A stretch of 64,000 nucleotides of DNA from Cumulibacter soli (GCF_004382795.1 NZ_SMSG01000005.1:248001-312000), one strand, 5' to 3'. Shown: positions 40,559 to 50,725, numbered from the stretch's first letter. Numbers and translations are program-made. The notes: a model not told the origin generated them from the sequence alone.

Positions 40559-42577
40559 TCAGGTGACCTTTAGGTCCTTACCGAAATATGGTGCGATGAC
40601 ATCTCGCAGGCGCATGATGTCGTCTTCGTCGTCCGTCTTCGGCGTGGTGGGCTGGTCGCCGCTCGGATCGCGCAGCCATTCCCACAGCAGTCGGGCATCG
40701 AACGCGCCATTCGTCGCCGAGCGGCCGTGTTCATTGGTGTAGTAGTTGTGCGCGCGAGGGTCGAGATAGACCTTGGTCGCGGCGGCCTCATCCAATGCGT
40801 TGTTGTAGTTCCAGTACGCCGTTTCGGTGACTTCGACTGATTTCTTGTCATCCAGGATCAACCGTTCGATGCAGGCGAGTGCGAATCGGGTAACGAGTTC
40901 CTCGAGGTGAATCGCGGCGAATCCGACATTCGCGTTGGTGTTCGGTCCGTACAACATGAAGAAGTTCGGGAAGCCCGGCATGCTGTTGCCGAGATAAGCG
41001 CGTGCGCCGTCCTTTTCCCACAACTGCTCGATGGTGCGGCCGTCGCGACCTCGGATCTCCATCGGCCAGAGGAAGTCGTTGGCGCGGAACCCGGTGGCCA
41101 GCACGATCACGTCGACCGGGCACTCGGTGCCGTCGGCTTTCACGATCCCGGTCTCAGTGACGTGACTGATGCCCTCGGGGACGAGTGTGACGTTATCGCG
41201 CAGGATCGCGTCGTAGATGCTGTAGTCTGCGTCGACCAACACCGGCCTCGCCGACATCGGTGGTGCATCCGGCAGCATCGCGGCCATCAGGTCGGGATGA
41301 GAGCCGAGCTTCTTGCGCATGAACGCAAGCCGCTGTTCACGCAGTTCTTTGTTTGCTGCGCTGACGGCATGCGGGTCGTCGAAGTTCGGATCGACCTCGT
41401 TGGCTGGCGCAGTTTCACTTGGTCGTAGTGCCCACGAGTAGGAAAACCGCACGAAGTTAGGAAAGTACGGGAAATTCCGGTCCAGCCAACTCACCTGATC
41501 TGGGTACGGGCTGAGGTAGCCGGGCGTGTCATACACCCAGTTCGGAGTGCGCTGGAAGAGATAGACGTGCTCCACCTCGGCATCGGCAGCGAGTTTGGGC
41601 ACTAGCTGGTAGCCAGTGCAGCCACTGCCGACGATAGCAACCCGTTTGCCAGCCACATCCAGTGACGACGGCCAGCGAGCGGTGTGGAAGTAGTCGCCGC
41701 TGAAGTTTTCGATGCCAGTGATGTGTGGAATGTTCGGGCGAGAGAGGAATCCGACCGCAGTAATCACGACATTCGCCCGCAGCGTTGTCGCACCGCCCGG
41801 GCCGTCGACGCTGACGTTCCATATGCCTGCCTGGTCGTCCCACGTCGCCGCGGAAACCTCCGTGTCAAAGGTGATGTGCTCGCGGAGCGCGAAGTGATCG
41901 GCGATCCAGTTGACGTATTTTTCGTTCTCGGCTTGCTCGCAGTACGGCGACGGGTAGGAGAAGTTTGCACCGAATACGTGCGTGTAGATACGGCTCGGAG
42001 TGTCGACTCGGGCGCCCGGGTAGCGGTTCTCGTACCAGGTTCCGCCCACCTGCGAGTTCTTTTCTATGACGCGGAACTCGACGCCGGCCTGTTTGAGTTG
42101 TACCGCCGCATTCAACCCGCCCATGCCCGCGCCAATCACCAACACCGAGAACCCAGCGAGTTGGTCCGGAGTGGGTTGTGAGGACCAGGACAGGCCGCGC
42201 ACATGTGGGTCGAGTCCTAACTGTTCGACCCACATGTCCAGTTCGGCGGCCGGCACCGATGTGCCAGCGGTCAGACTGAGACTGCGCTGCAGGCGCTCGC
42301 GTGGGCCGAGCGGGACGTCGTGCATCCCCGTGTCGCGGCACGCCTTCAAGAATTCCCCGGCCTTCTGCCGTATCAGCGCGACGTCGTCGGCGGAACCGAT
42401 TACCTGCTTGGAGCGAAATCCAGAGACCACGGTGTCGACCGTGACACCGCTTGCCAAACTCTCGTCGCCGGTCAACTGGTAGACGAGCCCGCGCAAGACA
42501 AGCGGATCGGCGTACTGCACCGCGTCGTCAATTAGCTCGTCGCTCGCGTCAAGCAGTTCTGGCTGTGTCGTGGCCAT
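40559..42577 (-). CDS. Type I Baeyer-Villiger monooxygenase with long N-terminal extension
   Basis: 672 residues from ATG 42577, with AAGGGG upstream. The FAD Rossmann motif is VLVIGAGMGGLNAA (about 146-160), the NADPH motif is VAIVGSGCTGYQLV, and the fingerprint FxGxxxHxxxWP appears as FSGDYFHTARWP. About 140 extra N-terminal residues, mainly helical and acidic, come before the FAD site; several actinobacterial BVMOs share this. It would insert oxygen next to a ketone using NADPH and O2, yielding esters or lactones. Confidence 0.92.
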   Translation of the reverse strand: MATTQPELLDASDELIDDAVQYADPLVLRGLVYQLTGDESLASGVTVDTVVSGFRSKQVIGSADDVALIRQKAGEFLKACRDTGMHDVPLGPRERLQRSLSLTAGTSVPAAELDMWVEQLGLDPHVRGLSWSSQPTPDQLAGFSVLVIGAGMGGLNAAVQLKQAGVEFRVIEKNSQVGGTWYENRYPGARVDTPSRIYTHVFGANFSYPSPYCEQAENEKYVNWIADHFALREHITFDTEVSAATWDDQAGIWNVSVDGPGGATTLRANVVITAVGFLSRPNIPHITGIENFSGDYFHTARWPSSLDVAGKRVAIVGSGCTGYQLVPKLAADAEVEHVYLFQRTPNWVYDTPGYLSPYPDQVSWLDRNFPYFPNFVRFSYSWALRPSETAPANEVDPNFDDPHAVSAANKELREQRLAFMRKKLGSHPDLMAAMLPDAPPMSARPVLVDADYSIYDAILRDNVTLVPEGISHVTETGIVKADGTECPVDVIVLATGFRANDFLWPMEIRGRDGRTIEQLWEKDGARAYLGNSMPGFPNFFMLYGPNTNANVGFAAIHLEELVTRFALACIERLILDDKKSVEVTETAYWNYNNALDEAAATKVYLDPRAHNYYTNEHGRSATNGAFDARLLWEWLRDPSGDQPTTPKTDDEDDIMRLRDVIAPYFGKDLKVT

Positions 42578-42688
42578 CAGCCACACCCCTTATCGTCGCT
42601 GCACACTTCGGCCGAGTTTAGTGGACGCGTTGTTGAGCAGATCACAATTGCCGGTCGCGTCTTCGCGTTCCCGCGGGAACGCCAAGAG

Positions 42689-44396
42689 TTAGTAGCGGGC
42701 GTCGTGGTTCGTGCGAGGTGAGGTGGCGTGGCGCTCAAGCAGGGACCAGTAATCGCATTCTCTGATACGGGCGCCCGACCAGCGTGGATAGACGTTGGTG
42801 TCGCGGTCGTGGAAGTTCGTGTGCTCGCGGACGGACTGCATTTCAGAGGGGAGGTCCCAGTCGGGATCGATTGCGGTGAGCGGTGCGGCAGGGGACCTCG
42901 GGTTGAGGGCCACTGGTTGAGGCTCCAGGATGCGCGCATCTTCGACAAGATTGCCCGACAGCAATTGCTGATCGAACGTGAGGTGGTCGTCCAAGTCGTT
43001 GAGCTGCTGGCTGTACTGGCTGGGGTGCTGAGCGGTGATCTCGGTGCCACCGATTCGGGTGATACGGTAACCTCGGCTGTTCGCGCGTTTGGTGATGGTG
43101 ACGCCACCGGCGTGCACTAGGACGTGGTGATGCTGGCACAGCAGGATCATGTTTTCGACGTCGGTGTCGCCGCCGAGCGACCACGCGGTGATGTGGTGGG
43201 CGTGCAGGCGAACCGCGCGCGTGCAACCGGGGTGCTGGCAGTGCCACTCGGGCCATCATGGCCCGGCGCTGATGACGGCTCGCGAGGCGTTGCGTGCGGC
43301 CGAGGCGCAGGACCTCGCCGGTGGTCGGATTGGTGACGACGGTCTGGATCTGGCCGGTGCAGGCCACGCGGGCGGCAGTGGTGGCGGTGATGTGTCCTAC
43401 TGTTTCGATCCACGCGGTCGGCCGCGGCGGGAGCGTCTGGCTCGCGGCGCTGCTGGGTGTGGGGTCGAGCGTTCCCGCGGGAACGCCGTGGCTCGTATCC
43501 GGCGCCGGGTCTGCGAGTGGGGACGTCGACGCTGCGTTGAGATCTGCGGCGCTGACGGTGATCACGACGATGTCGCGGTCTTCTCCGGAGTTGTCGACGG
43601 TGCCGGATTCGACGTAACCGCGGGCGACATCGAGCAACGCATCGGCGCGCGTGTATCGCGGCGGGTCCTGGTCGCCAGGGTCCGCGGGATCATTCGTAAA
43701 CCCATCAGCATTGGACGTCGCGGCGAGGGCGTCGTCGAGCGTCGGCTCGTCGGCGACTTCGGCGGCCTGCTGAGATGTCCGGTAGCGCGTGACCGCGACC
43801 TCCAGAGCCGCGAGGACCGCAGCAGCTTCTTCAGCCGGTAGATACGCGGTGATCTGCACAGTCCCGTCGGTGTGATTACGGGTGGTGACTCGGCGCGGCT
43901 CCTCGGCGACCAGCCGGTCGGCGCGTCCGGCGCGGAATCCGCGGACGCCGCGTTCGAGCTGGGCAGCGGTCCAGTTGCGCGCTCCTTCGAGCAGGATCGT
44001 TTCGTCGATCATTCCGGTCAGGCGCGTGCATTCGCGCACCTTGGAAAACGACAACTGCCCGTCACCGAACGCGGCGGCGATCAATGGCATTTCGCGTAGC
44101 GCCCGCGCAACTCGTACGTGTTCACGCGCGGTGCCGGCGCTCATCGAGCACGCATACGCCAGCCACTGCGCGGTCGAGTCCATCCACATCTGGAACGCTC
44201 CGCCGCGCGCGTCGAACTGGCCGACCATCTCGACCCACGCCGCCGTCGTGCGCGCGACCTTCGACGCGCCAGCCGAGATCTGCGCACCGAGCTCTACGGC
44301 TGCGGCGTAGTCCAATGCATCTGCGGCAGCGGTCCCAGCATCGCGCGACTCCGTGTCGCGAACCGCATCGATCGGTCGATCAAGTTGAACCGTCAT
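42689..44396 (-). pseudogene. DUF222-HNH endonuclease gene, frameshifted
   Basis: From ATG 44396 (GGAGAG upstream) the DUF222 domain reads normally to QRRAMMAR near 43252. The frame then loses homology. The HNH part continues in another minus-strand frame: EWHCQHPGCTRAVRLHAHH then VENMILLCQHHHVLVH, to the stop at 42689. The HNH frame has an in-frame TGA two codons before the junction, so it cannot be read from upstream. A 2-nt loss (CGCGAG to CGAG) or 1-nt gain at about 43249-43255 explains both. The family is abundant and repeated in actinobacteria; function is unknown. A sequencing error is possible. Confidence 0.8.
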
Positions 44397-44760
44397 TCCG
44401 CTCTCCAGCGAGGTAGCGCGGCAACCGAGCGTCACCACTGGCATCGACGCTATCGGTCGGGTCTGACAACTTTTCCAAACGCTCAGGGCAGTCGACCGGC
44501 GGGCGCAACTGCTCAGCCGCGCAGACAAACTCTGGACGAAGGTCGCGGCCGGTGCGGTGGTCTTGAACATGCTGACAACCACCACGAATCGCCGAACCCG
44601 GCGGGATCGTCCGGGTGATTCCTAGATCGGCGCGAGCAACGAGCGACGTCTAGGTTCTGCACGGCACAAACCGTTAGGTTCCCGAGGCCGGAGTCTAGGA
44701 AGACCGCTTTTCCATGCATCGTCACGCGGGAAGTCACCGAATCGTTGCTAGGGTCGGCGA
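44397..44760. other. 364-nt intergenic region
   Basis: No gene is supported. It holds the upstream regions of the divergent DUF222-HNH and penicillin-acylase genes, including the TAGGGT -10 at 44749-44754. No other structure was recognised. Confidence 0.5.
44749..44754 (+). promoter_or_regulatory. -10 element of leaderless promoter
   Basis: TAGGGT ends 6 nt before ATG 44761, with no ribosome-binding site in between. Confidence 0.45.
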
Positions 44761-47034
44761 ATGGAGCTCAGCATCGATGTCTTGGACGGCCAGGTCGAGA
44801 TCTACTTCGATGAGTGGGGGATAGCGCACGCCCGCACAGCGACCGTGCATGACGCTTTCGTTGCCCAGGGGTACTTGCACGCGCGTGACCGGCTATGGCA
44901 GATGGACGCCGTACGCCGCCAGATGTCTGGGCGCTGGTCGGAATGGGTTGGCCCGCAGGGCATCGAAGCCGACAAACTTGCCCGCCGACTGGATGCGGCC
45001 GGCGCTTCGCGGCGTGACTTCGACGCGCTCACCGACGAAGCCCGCGACATGCTCACGGCGTACGCCGACGGCGTGAACGAGTGGATCGAGTACGCCGCCA
45101 GCAACGACCTGCTGCCGTACGAGTACACGCTCGTCGGTGGCGCTCCGGAACGCTGGCAACCCTGGCATGGCGTCGCCGCGATGCGGCAGCGTGGATATCT
45201 GATGGGCTCGATCTGGCATAAGCTGTGGCGCGCTGCGGCGCTGTCACACCTTCCGCCATCGGACGTCGCCAAACTCCGCTTTGATGACGGCGGCAATGAG
45301 GCGCTGGTCTTCCCACAGGGCGAGCGGGCAGCGCGGTGGACGGCCGACCTCGCTGAACTGGGCCCCGGTATCGAGGCGCTGATGACGCTCCAGGACCCGA
45401 CACACACCGGTGGTGGCAGCAACAACTGGTGCGTCAGCGGTTCGCGGACGGCGACCGGGCGGCCGATCGTCGCCGGCGATCCGCATCGCGCCTTCGAAAT
45501 GCCGGGAATGTATGCGCAGCAGCACATCGCGTGCGACGAGTTCGACCTGATCGGTTTCACCATCCCGGGTTCGCCCGGCTTCCCGCATTTCGCGCACAAC
45601 GAAAACGTCGCATGGGGCGTCACGATCGCCTTCATGGATCTGCACGACCTCTTCATCGAGAAAACCGACATTGAGAAAGCCGATGGCGGAAGGTACCTGT
45701 TCAAGGATGAGTGGCTGCCGATGGAGCACCGCATCGAGACCATCGACGTCCGCGGCAGCAAACCTGTCGAGTTCGACGTGTACGCCACCCATCACGGGCC
45801 GCTCGTTATTGGCGACCCAGCCAAGGGAACGGCTATATCACTGCGATCCATCCAGTTCGAACCCACGGACCACTCGCTGGACTGCATGCTGCCGATGATG
45901 CGCGCAACGACGAGCGCCGAATTGCTGGACGCCGTCCGTGGGTGGGGCCTGGTCGACCACAACCTCGTCACGGCCGACACCAGTGGAAATATCGCGCACC
46001 GGATCCGCGCCATCGTGCCGAAGCGTGGGCCGATTAATGGCTGGCTGCCGGTTCCCGGGTGGACTGGCGATTACGACTGGGACGGCGTCATTCCGTTCGA
46101 AGACATGCCGCACTTCGCGAACCCGGAGCGCGGGTTCCTGGTCACAGCGAACAACCGAGTCCTCGACAGCGATCCGGCCACAGGCCGATACCTGGCCACC
46201 GACTGTCATCCGCCGCAGCGGTTCGAACGAATCCAGTCGAGGCTGGCGGACCTGCCGCAGGCCACGATCGCTGACATGGCCGACATACACGCCGACGTCG
46301 TCTCGTTGAACGCCCCGTTGTTCATAGCGCTCGCCGAACGCGCCGAGCCGGCCACCGCCGCTGGCCGCGACCTCGCCGCCACACTCGCCGACTGGGACAC
46401 GCAGATGCTCCCTAATCACGTTGCCCCAACCGTCTATACGGACCTGCGTTGGGAGATGGCGCGGCTCGTGGCAGAACGCACCGGACTCGTGCAGAGCGCC
46501 TCTTCGGCGTACGCTGTACCGCCGCCGGGATTTGCGCCGGTGACCCAGTTGTGGTGGACCATCGCAACCCTCGTGCGGCAGGATGACCGATCGCTACTTG
46601 GCGGATCTACCTGGGAAGTGATCGCTGCCGAGGCGCTCGATAACGTCGCGGCCAAGGGAAACCCGCTGTCGTGGGGTGAGCGGCATCGAGTCGCGCTGCA
46701 GCACCCGCTCGCGACCGCGTTTCCGGACGCGCGCGCCACGCTTAATCCGGTCGGGGCAGCGCTCGGCGGCGATAACGAGACCGTGCTCGCGATGGGCGCC
46801 GGAGCGGCTGGTGATAGCCGGACGATCTCCGGATCAGTAGCGCGCTATGCCTTCGATGTAGGCGATTGGGACTCCTCTCGATGGGTTGTGTTTGGCGGCA
46901 CGTCGGGGGATCCGGCCTCGCCGCACTACAATGACCAGCACGAGATGTGGTCCAGAACAGAGATGTTCCCGATGGTCTATTCGTGGAGCGCCATTGAGAA
47001 GTACGCAGATCGACTCACTCTCAAGCGCGCCTAA
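44761..47034 (+). CDS. Penicillin acylase family (Ntn) hydrolase, no signal peptide
   Basis: 757 residues from ATG 44761. The family pattern is GIAHARTATVHDAFVAQGYLHARDRLWQM (here positions about 20-48) and the autoproteolysis site THTGGG/SNNWCVSGS, making Ser220 the new N-terminal nucleophile of a 538-residue beta subunit. ASN-type oxyanion residues and HTxxNENVAWG-like FAHNENVAWGVT follow. Members cleave amide side chains of beta-lactams, acyl-homoserine lactones or cyclic lipopeptides and are usually exported. This one has no signal sequence, so it should be cytoplasmic. Confidence 0.88.
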   Translation: MELSIDVLDGQVEIYFDEWGIAHARTATVHDAFVAQGYLHARDRLWQMDAVRRQMSGRWSEWVGPQGIEADKLARRLDAAGASRRDFDALTDEARDMLTAYADGVNEWIEYAASNDLLPYEYTLVGGAPERWQPWHGVAAMRQRGYLMGSIWHKLWRAAALSHLPPSDVAKLRFDDGGNEALVFPQGERAARWTADLAELGPGIEALMTLQDPTHTGGGSNNWCVSGSRTATGRPIVAGDPHRAFEMPGMYAQQHIACDEFDLIGFTIPGSPGFPHFAHNENVAWGVTIAFMDLHDLFIEKTDIEKADGGRYLFKDEWLPMEHRIETIDVRGSKPVEFDVYATHHGPLVIGDPAKGTAISLRSIQFEPTDHSLDCMLPMMRATTSAELLDAVRGWGLVDHNLVTADTSGNIAHRIRAIVPKRGPINGWLPVPGWTGDYDWDGVIPFEDMPHFANPERGFLVTANNRVLDSDPATGRYLATDCHPPQRFERIQSRLADLPQATIADMADIHADVVSLNAPLFIALAERAEPATAAGRDLAATLADWDTQMLPNHVAPTVYTDLRWEMARLVAERTGLVQSASSAYAVPPPGFAPVTQLWWTIATLVRQDDRSLLGGSTWEVIAAEALDNVAAKGNPLSWGERHRVALQHPLATAFPDARATLNPVGAALGGDNETVLAMGAGAAGDSRTISGSVARYAFDVGDWDSSRWVVFGGTSGDPASPHYNDQHEMWSRTEMFPMVYSWSAIEKYADRLTLKRA

Positions 47035-47079
47035 CGAGCACGTGAACTCTGAGCGCCCGGGCAACAACGCGGCGCCCCC

Positions 47080-47096
47080 GACTGTTGCTGACAGTC
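47080..47096. terminator. Short hairpin in convergent gap
   Basis: GACTGT pairs with ACAGTC around TGCTG, touching the stop of the downstream minus gene. Weak; no T-tract. Confidence 0.25.
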
Positions 47097-48573
47097 AGCG
47101 GGCCAGGCGACGCGGAGCGGAGAGCTCGCGGCGGTTCGATCGAACCCACCAGGCGCCGTCCTCGCGGCGTTCCGCCCGCGTGGAGAATCGATAGTCGTAC
47201 AGCACCACGCGGATCCAGCGCGGTGGGGTGTCGCCGAACGGATCAACGCGGCACATTTTCCGCAATGCGGGCTCACCGCGCAGCAACCCCACCACCAGCC
47301 GATCCAGCCAAGCGCCCCGAAAATGGGGCGACAATGCGGCGAACCAGAGCTGCCATCCGAGCCGTAGGTGGTACGGCGCGACTTGCGGCGGGCGACGTCG
47401 CACATCGCCGGGTTTCCCGTAGAACTCGTACTCCAGCCAAGGCTCACCTCGATCCGCGCAGCCCTCGATGATGATCTCTCGACGCTGCTTGCCGACCGTC
47501 CCGAACGCGCCGTATGACGACCCCAACAGCAGGGGGTTGTAGCGCGCATTCATCTTCTGATCCCGCGAAACGAGATTGCGCAGCGGTTGCCACACCAGCG
47601 CGAGCGACACGGCGGCGAACACGATCACGGTGACGAGCCACCACCCAGGTTGCGCCGCAAACTCCGGGCGAAAGCCCTCTAATCCAATCGCGGAATCAGC
47701 GACGAGACTCAGGCACAGGAAGACCGTGAGCAGGTTTACCCACGCGAAGTTTCCCGACAGCAGCAGCCAACACTGCGTCGCGGCCATCGCGAGCGCGGCG
47801 TACGAGCGGAGCGGCTGCGGCGCGAACAGCAGGAACGGCACCACGAGTTGGACGACGTGATTAGCGCCGGTCTCGACCCGATGCAGCACCTTCGGCAGAT
47901 GATGGAAGTACCAGGACAGCGGCCCGGGCATCGGCTGTGTTTCGTGGTGATAGTCCAACGCAGTCACGTTGCGCCACTCGGCTCCGCCGCGGATCTTGAT
48001 CAGCCCGGCGCCCAACTCCACCCGGATAAGCAGCCAGATCAATGCTGCGACCACGAACACCGATGGCTCCTGCGCAGCGGGTCCGAGAAACGCGCAGATA
48101 AATACGGCCTCACATAACAACATCTCCCACAGGAAGCCGTACCAACGCTGCCCGACGTTGACGATCGATAAGTAGATCGCCCACATCACCAACCACACGG
48201 ACAAGTGACCCCACGCGGGCAGGCGCGCCGTCAGTCCAATCACCGTCACCGCGGATAGGGCCAGACCGACCCAGCACAGTACTTTAAAGAACCGGTCGCT
48301 GTAGTGCAGATCGAACAGGCTCGGGCGATCCCGAAACCGAGTACGCCGCAGGAACGGCTCGACCGGCATCAACCCGCGTGCCCCCAGCAACCCGGGGAAC
48401 TGGGCGAGAGTGCTCGCCAGCGCTATCAGTAATAGCGCCGCCACGCCATGCTCGAGTACAGCGCGCCCCAACCAGGCGTCCGACACGTCGGCCCACGTCG
48501 ACGCGAGCACACCCCGTGGCGAGCCAGCCATCAACTCAGCGAGCGGCGCCTCGCCGCGGCCGGTCGGCATCAT
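47095..48573 (-). CDS. Lipase maturation factor family membrane protein
   Basis: 492 residues from ATG 48573. Multiple helices (VAALLLIALASTLAQFPGLLG, VLCWVGLALSAVTVIGL, HLSVWLVMWAIYLSIVNVG, VFVVAALIWLLIRVELGAG) precede the LMF hallmark EWRNVTALDYHHETQPMPGPLSWYFHHLP. A C-terminal soluble domain contains FYGKPGDVRRRPPQVAPYHLRLGWQLWFAAL, typical of LMF1. In vertebrates LMF1 folds lipoprotein lipase; the bacterial role is unknown. It starts 9 nt after the DUF5709 gene and is probably co-transcribed. Confidence 0.87.
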   Translation of the reverse strand: MMPTGRGEAPLAELMAGSPRGVLASTWADVSDAWLGRAVLEHGVAALLLIALASTLAQFPGLLGARGLMPVEPFLRRTRFRDRPSLFDLHYSDRFFKVLCWVGLALSAVTVIGLTARLPAWGHLSVWLVMWAIYLSIVNVGQRWYGFLWEMLLCEAVFICAFLGPAAQEPSVFVVAALIWLLIRVELGAGLIKIRGGAEWRNVTALDYHHETQPMPGPLSWYFHHLPKVLHRVETGANHVVQLVVPFLLFAPQPLRSYAALAMAATQCWLLLSGNFAWVNLLTVFLCLSLVADSAIGLEGFRPEFAAQPGWWLVTVIVFAAVSLALVWQPLRNLVSRDQKMNARYNPLLLGSSYGAFGTVGKQRREIIIEGCADRGEPWLEYEFYGKPGDVRRRPPQVAPYHLRLGWQLWFAALSPHFRGAWLDRLVVGLLRGEPALRKMCRVDPFGDTPPRWIRVVLYDYRFSTRAERREDGAWWVRSNRRELSAPRRLAR

Positions 48574-48582
48574 GCATCGCCG

Positions 48583-48993
48583 TTACTCGTCATCCGGCAC
48601 GATGTGTACGGCGGCTTCTTCAGCGCTGGCCGCCGCGCCGTCGATCCCGACATCATCGGCAATCGACGACGACTCCTCGTCTTCTCCGGTCCCCTGGTCC
48701 GGCGCGACGAGGCGACCGGATCGTGGACCGCCGACCTCGCCATCGTCCAGGTCGTCGTCCTGCCAGTCGCTGCCGTCAGGCTCAGGCTCTTCTTGCGCGA
48801 GACGCTGCTCGAGTGACTCGCCGCGCGATTCTTCATTCGCGGTGTTGCCGTAGCCCTGCCCGACCGACCAGCCGTCGCGGGTGGCAAACCCCTCGTCGAG
48901 GGCGTCGTCCACGCCGCGATCATCGAGGGTGTCCTCGCGTTGCAGCTGGTCCTCATCATCGACGCTGTAGTCGCCGTAATCTTCGGTGCCCAT
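48583..48993 (-). CDS. DUF5709 family acidic protein
   Basis: 136 residues from ATG 48993, strongly acidic and low in hydrophobic residues. The DUF5709 pattern appears as LDDRGVDDALDEGFATRDGWSVG and VGGPRSGRLVAPDQG. It is likely soluble and partly disordered. No function is known for the family. It is the first gene of a pair with the lipase-maturation-factor homologue. A TAAGAT -10 lies 6 nt upstream, consistent with a leaderless transcript. Confidence 0.85.
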   Translation of the reverse strand: MGTEDYGDYSVDDEDQLQREDTLDDRGVDDALDEGFATRDGWSVGQGYGNTANEESRGESLEQRLAQEEPEPDGSDWQDDDLDDGEVGGPRSGRLVAPDQGTGEDEESSSIADDVGIDGAAASAEEAAVHIVPDDE

Positions 48994-48999
48994 GGACGA

Positions 49000-49005
49000 A
49001 TCTTA
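49000..49005 (-). promoter_or_regulatory. -10 element of leaderless promoter
   Basis: TAAGAT on the minus strand, 6 nt before ATG 48993. Confidence 0.45.
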
Positions 49006-49121
49006 GGCGAGTTGCGCTCGAATCGAGAGTGGCACGATCGTGTCCGTCAGGCCAATCCATTACGGTCGAGGCAGCATACGCCCGCAGCTGTGGCGGGCAC
49101 ACGATCGAAAAGGACTCCTCG

Positions 49122-49883
49122 ATGAGCAACTATTTTGACCTGTCCAGCAAGCGGGCCGTGGTGACCGGTGGTGGCACCGGAATCGGCCTCGCGATGGCCA
49201 CCTCGCTCGCCGAAGCCGGCGCAAAGGTCATCATCTGGGGTCGCCGCCAGGAGAAGTTGGACGAGGCCGCCGCTGCCCGCCCGGAGCTCGGGCTGCGCAC
49301 CCGCGTGGTCGACGTTGCCGACCGTGATGCCGTCGTCGCCGGCGTCGCCGCCGCGGCCGAAGAGCTTGGTGGACTCGATACCGTTGTCGCGAACGCGGGT
49401 GTCGGCGCCGGGGGCACGAAGCTTGAGGACGTCGATCAGGCGCACTTCGACAAGGTGCTGTCGGTCAACCTCGAAGGTGCGTTTTGGACGATCCAGGCCG
49501 CCAGCGACAAGATGCGCGAACTGGGCAACGGCGGCTCGATCATCACGATCGCCAGTCTCGCCGCGCTCGACGCGACCCCGCGCAACTACGCGTACGGCGC
49601 ATCGAAGGCTGCCGTGGTGTCGATGACGAAGGCTTCCGCGGTCGAACTCGCGCGCTACCAGATCCGCGTGAACGCCGTCCTGCCCGGATGGATCCGCACC
49701 GACATGACCGAGGGCTCGCAGGGCAACGAAAAGTTCAACAACGCCATCATGCCGCGCACGCCCGCCCGCCGCTGGGGCAACCCGGAGGACTTCGGCGGAA
49801 TCGCCGTCTACCTCGCCAGCGACGCAGCGGCCTATCAGACCGGCACGCAGACCGTGATCGACGGCGGTTACTCGATCTTCTAA
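49122..49883 (+). CDS. Short-chain dehydrogenase/reductase
   Basis: 253 residues from ATG 49122, with AAAAGGA upstream. A much longer frame exists upstream but lies antisense to the two preceding genes. SDR motifs: TGGGTGIG, NAGVG, catalytic serine in ITIASLAAL, YAYGASKAAV, and LPGWIRTDM. WGRRQEKL after beta-2 supports NADP. Substrates of close relatives are 3-oxoacyl thioesters, sugars or sterols; not decided here. The deoC gene begins 96 nt downstream on the same strand. Confidence 0.88.
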   Translation: MSNYFDLSSKRAVVTGGGTGIGLAMATSLAEAGAKVIIWGRRQEKLDEAAAARPELGLRTRVVDVADRDAVVAGVAAAAEELGGLDTVVANAGVGAGGTKLEDVDQAHFDKVLSVNLEGAFWTIQAASDKMRELGNGGSIITIASLAALDATPRNYAYGASKAAVVSMTKASAVELARYQIRVNAVLPGWIRTDMTEGSQGNEKFNNAIMPRTPARRWGNPEDFGGIAVYLASDAAAYQTGTQTVIDGGYSIF

Positions 49884-49979
49884 CTGGTGTTCGAGTTCCT
49901 GCGGCCGGTGACCACATCGAAGGGTCACCGGCCGCTGGGATAGTGTCGGTCCAGTCGATGACACCGGGATGATGACCAG

Positions 49980-50642
49980 ATGAACGACCTCAGCCGTGTT
50001 CAACTCGCGAGCTATGTCGACCACACCCTGCTAAAGACCGATTCCACCGAAGGCGACATTGTCGCGCTCGCCGCGGAGGCGGTTGATCTGGGGACATTCG
50101 CGATCTGCGTGTCCCCATCGATGCTGCCGGTGGACGCGCCGTTGGGGGAGGTGCTGGTCGCCACCGTGTGCGGATTTCCGTCGGGCAAACACCTCAGCTC
50201 GATCAAGGCCGCCGAAGCCGCCGAGGCCGTCCGCGGCGGGGCCGACGAAATCGACATGGTGATTGATATCGGTATGTTGCGCGCCGGTGACCCACAGGCC
50301 GTGGAAACCGACATTCGTACGGTCCGCGAGGCGGTTCCGGACTCCACATTGAAAGTCATCATCGAATCCGCCGCGCTCAGCGATGCCGAGATCGTTGATG
50401 CCTGCCGCGCTGCCGAATCCGCCGGCGCAGACTTCGTGAAGACCTCGACGGGGTTTCACCCGAGCGGTGGCGCCAGCGTCGACGCCGTACGCCTCATGCG
50501 TGAGACCGTGGGCGATCGCCTTGGGGTGAAGGCCTCTGGTGGCATCCGCGCGTACGACGATGCGCTCGCGATGATTGACGCGGGCGCTACCAGGCTCGGG
50601 CTCTCCGGCACCGCGGCCGTGCTCGCCGGTTGTCGCTGCTGA
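49980..50642 (+). CDS. deoC: Deoxyribose-phosphate aldolase
   Basis: 220 residues from ATG 49980. Catalytic motifs are [28 protein letters not shown], the Schiff-base lysine in FVKTSTGF and VKASGGIR. It cleaves 2-deoxyribose 5-phosphate to glyceraldehyde 3-phosphate and acetaldehyde in deoxynucleoside catabolism. The length is standard. No other deo genes are adjacent. GATGAT 12-7 nt upstream may be a -10 for a leaderless transcript, but this is weak. Confidence 0.95.
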   Translation: MNDLSRVQLASYVDHTLLKTDSTEGDIVALAAEAVDLGTFAICVSPSMLPVDAPLGEVLVATVCGFPSGKHLSSIKAAEAAEAVRGGADEIDMVIDIGMLRAGDPQAVETDIRTVREAVPDSTLKVIIESAALSDAEIVDACRAAESAGADFVKTSTGFHPSGGASVDAVRLMRETVGDRLGVKASGGIRAYDDALAMIDAGATRLGLSGTAAVLAGCRC

Positions 50643-50713
50643 ACAGAACGTGGCGAGCGGCGTACCGCGGTCCGGCAGCGTGGACTGCTCTGGCCACAAG
50701 ATGACACGTCAGT

Positions 50714-50719
50714 CATAAT
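50714..50719 (+). promoter_or_regulatory. -10 element of leaderless promoter
   Basis: CATAAT ends 6 nt before ATG 50726. Confidence 0.45.
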
Positions 50720-50725
50720 TGCCGC

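Noticed and set aside
42843-43246. C-terminal 130+ residues of the DUF222 frame after the frameshift
   Set aside because: Arg/His/Pro-rich out-of-frame translation; the real HNH sequence continues in another frame.
48378-49121. Long N-terminal extension of the SDR gene
   Set aside because: It runs antisense to the LMF and DUF5709 genes and has no SDR-like sequence; ATG 49122 has AAAAGGA and starts the family fold.
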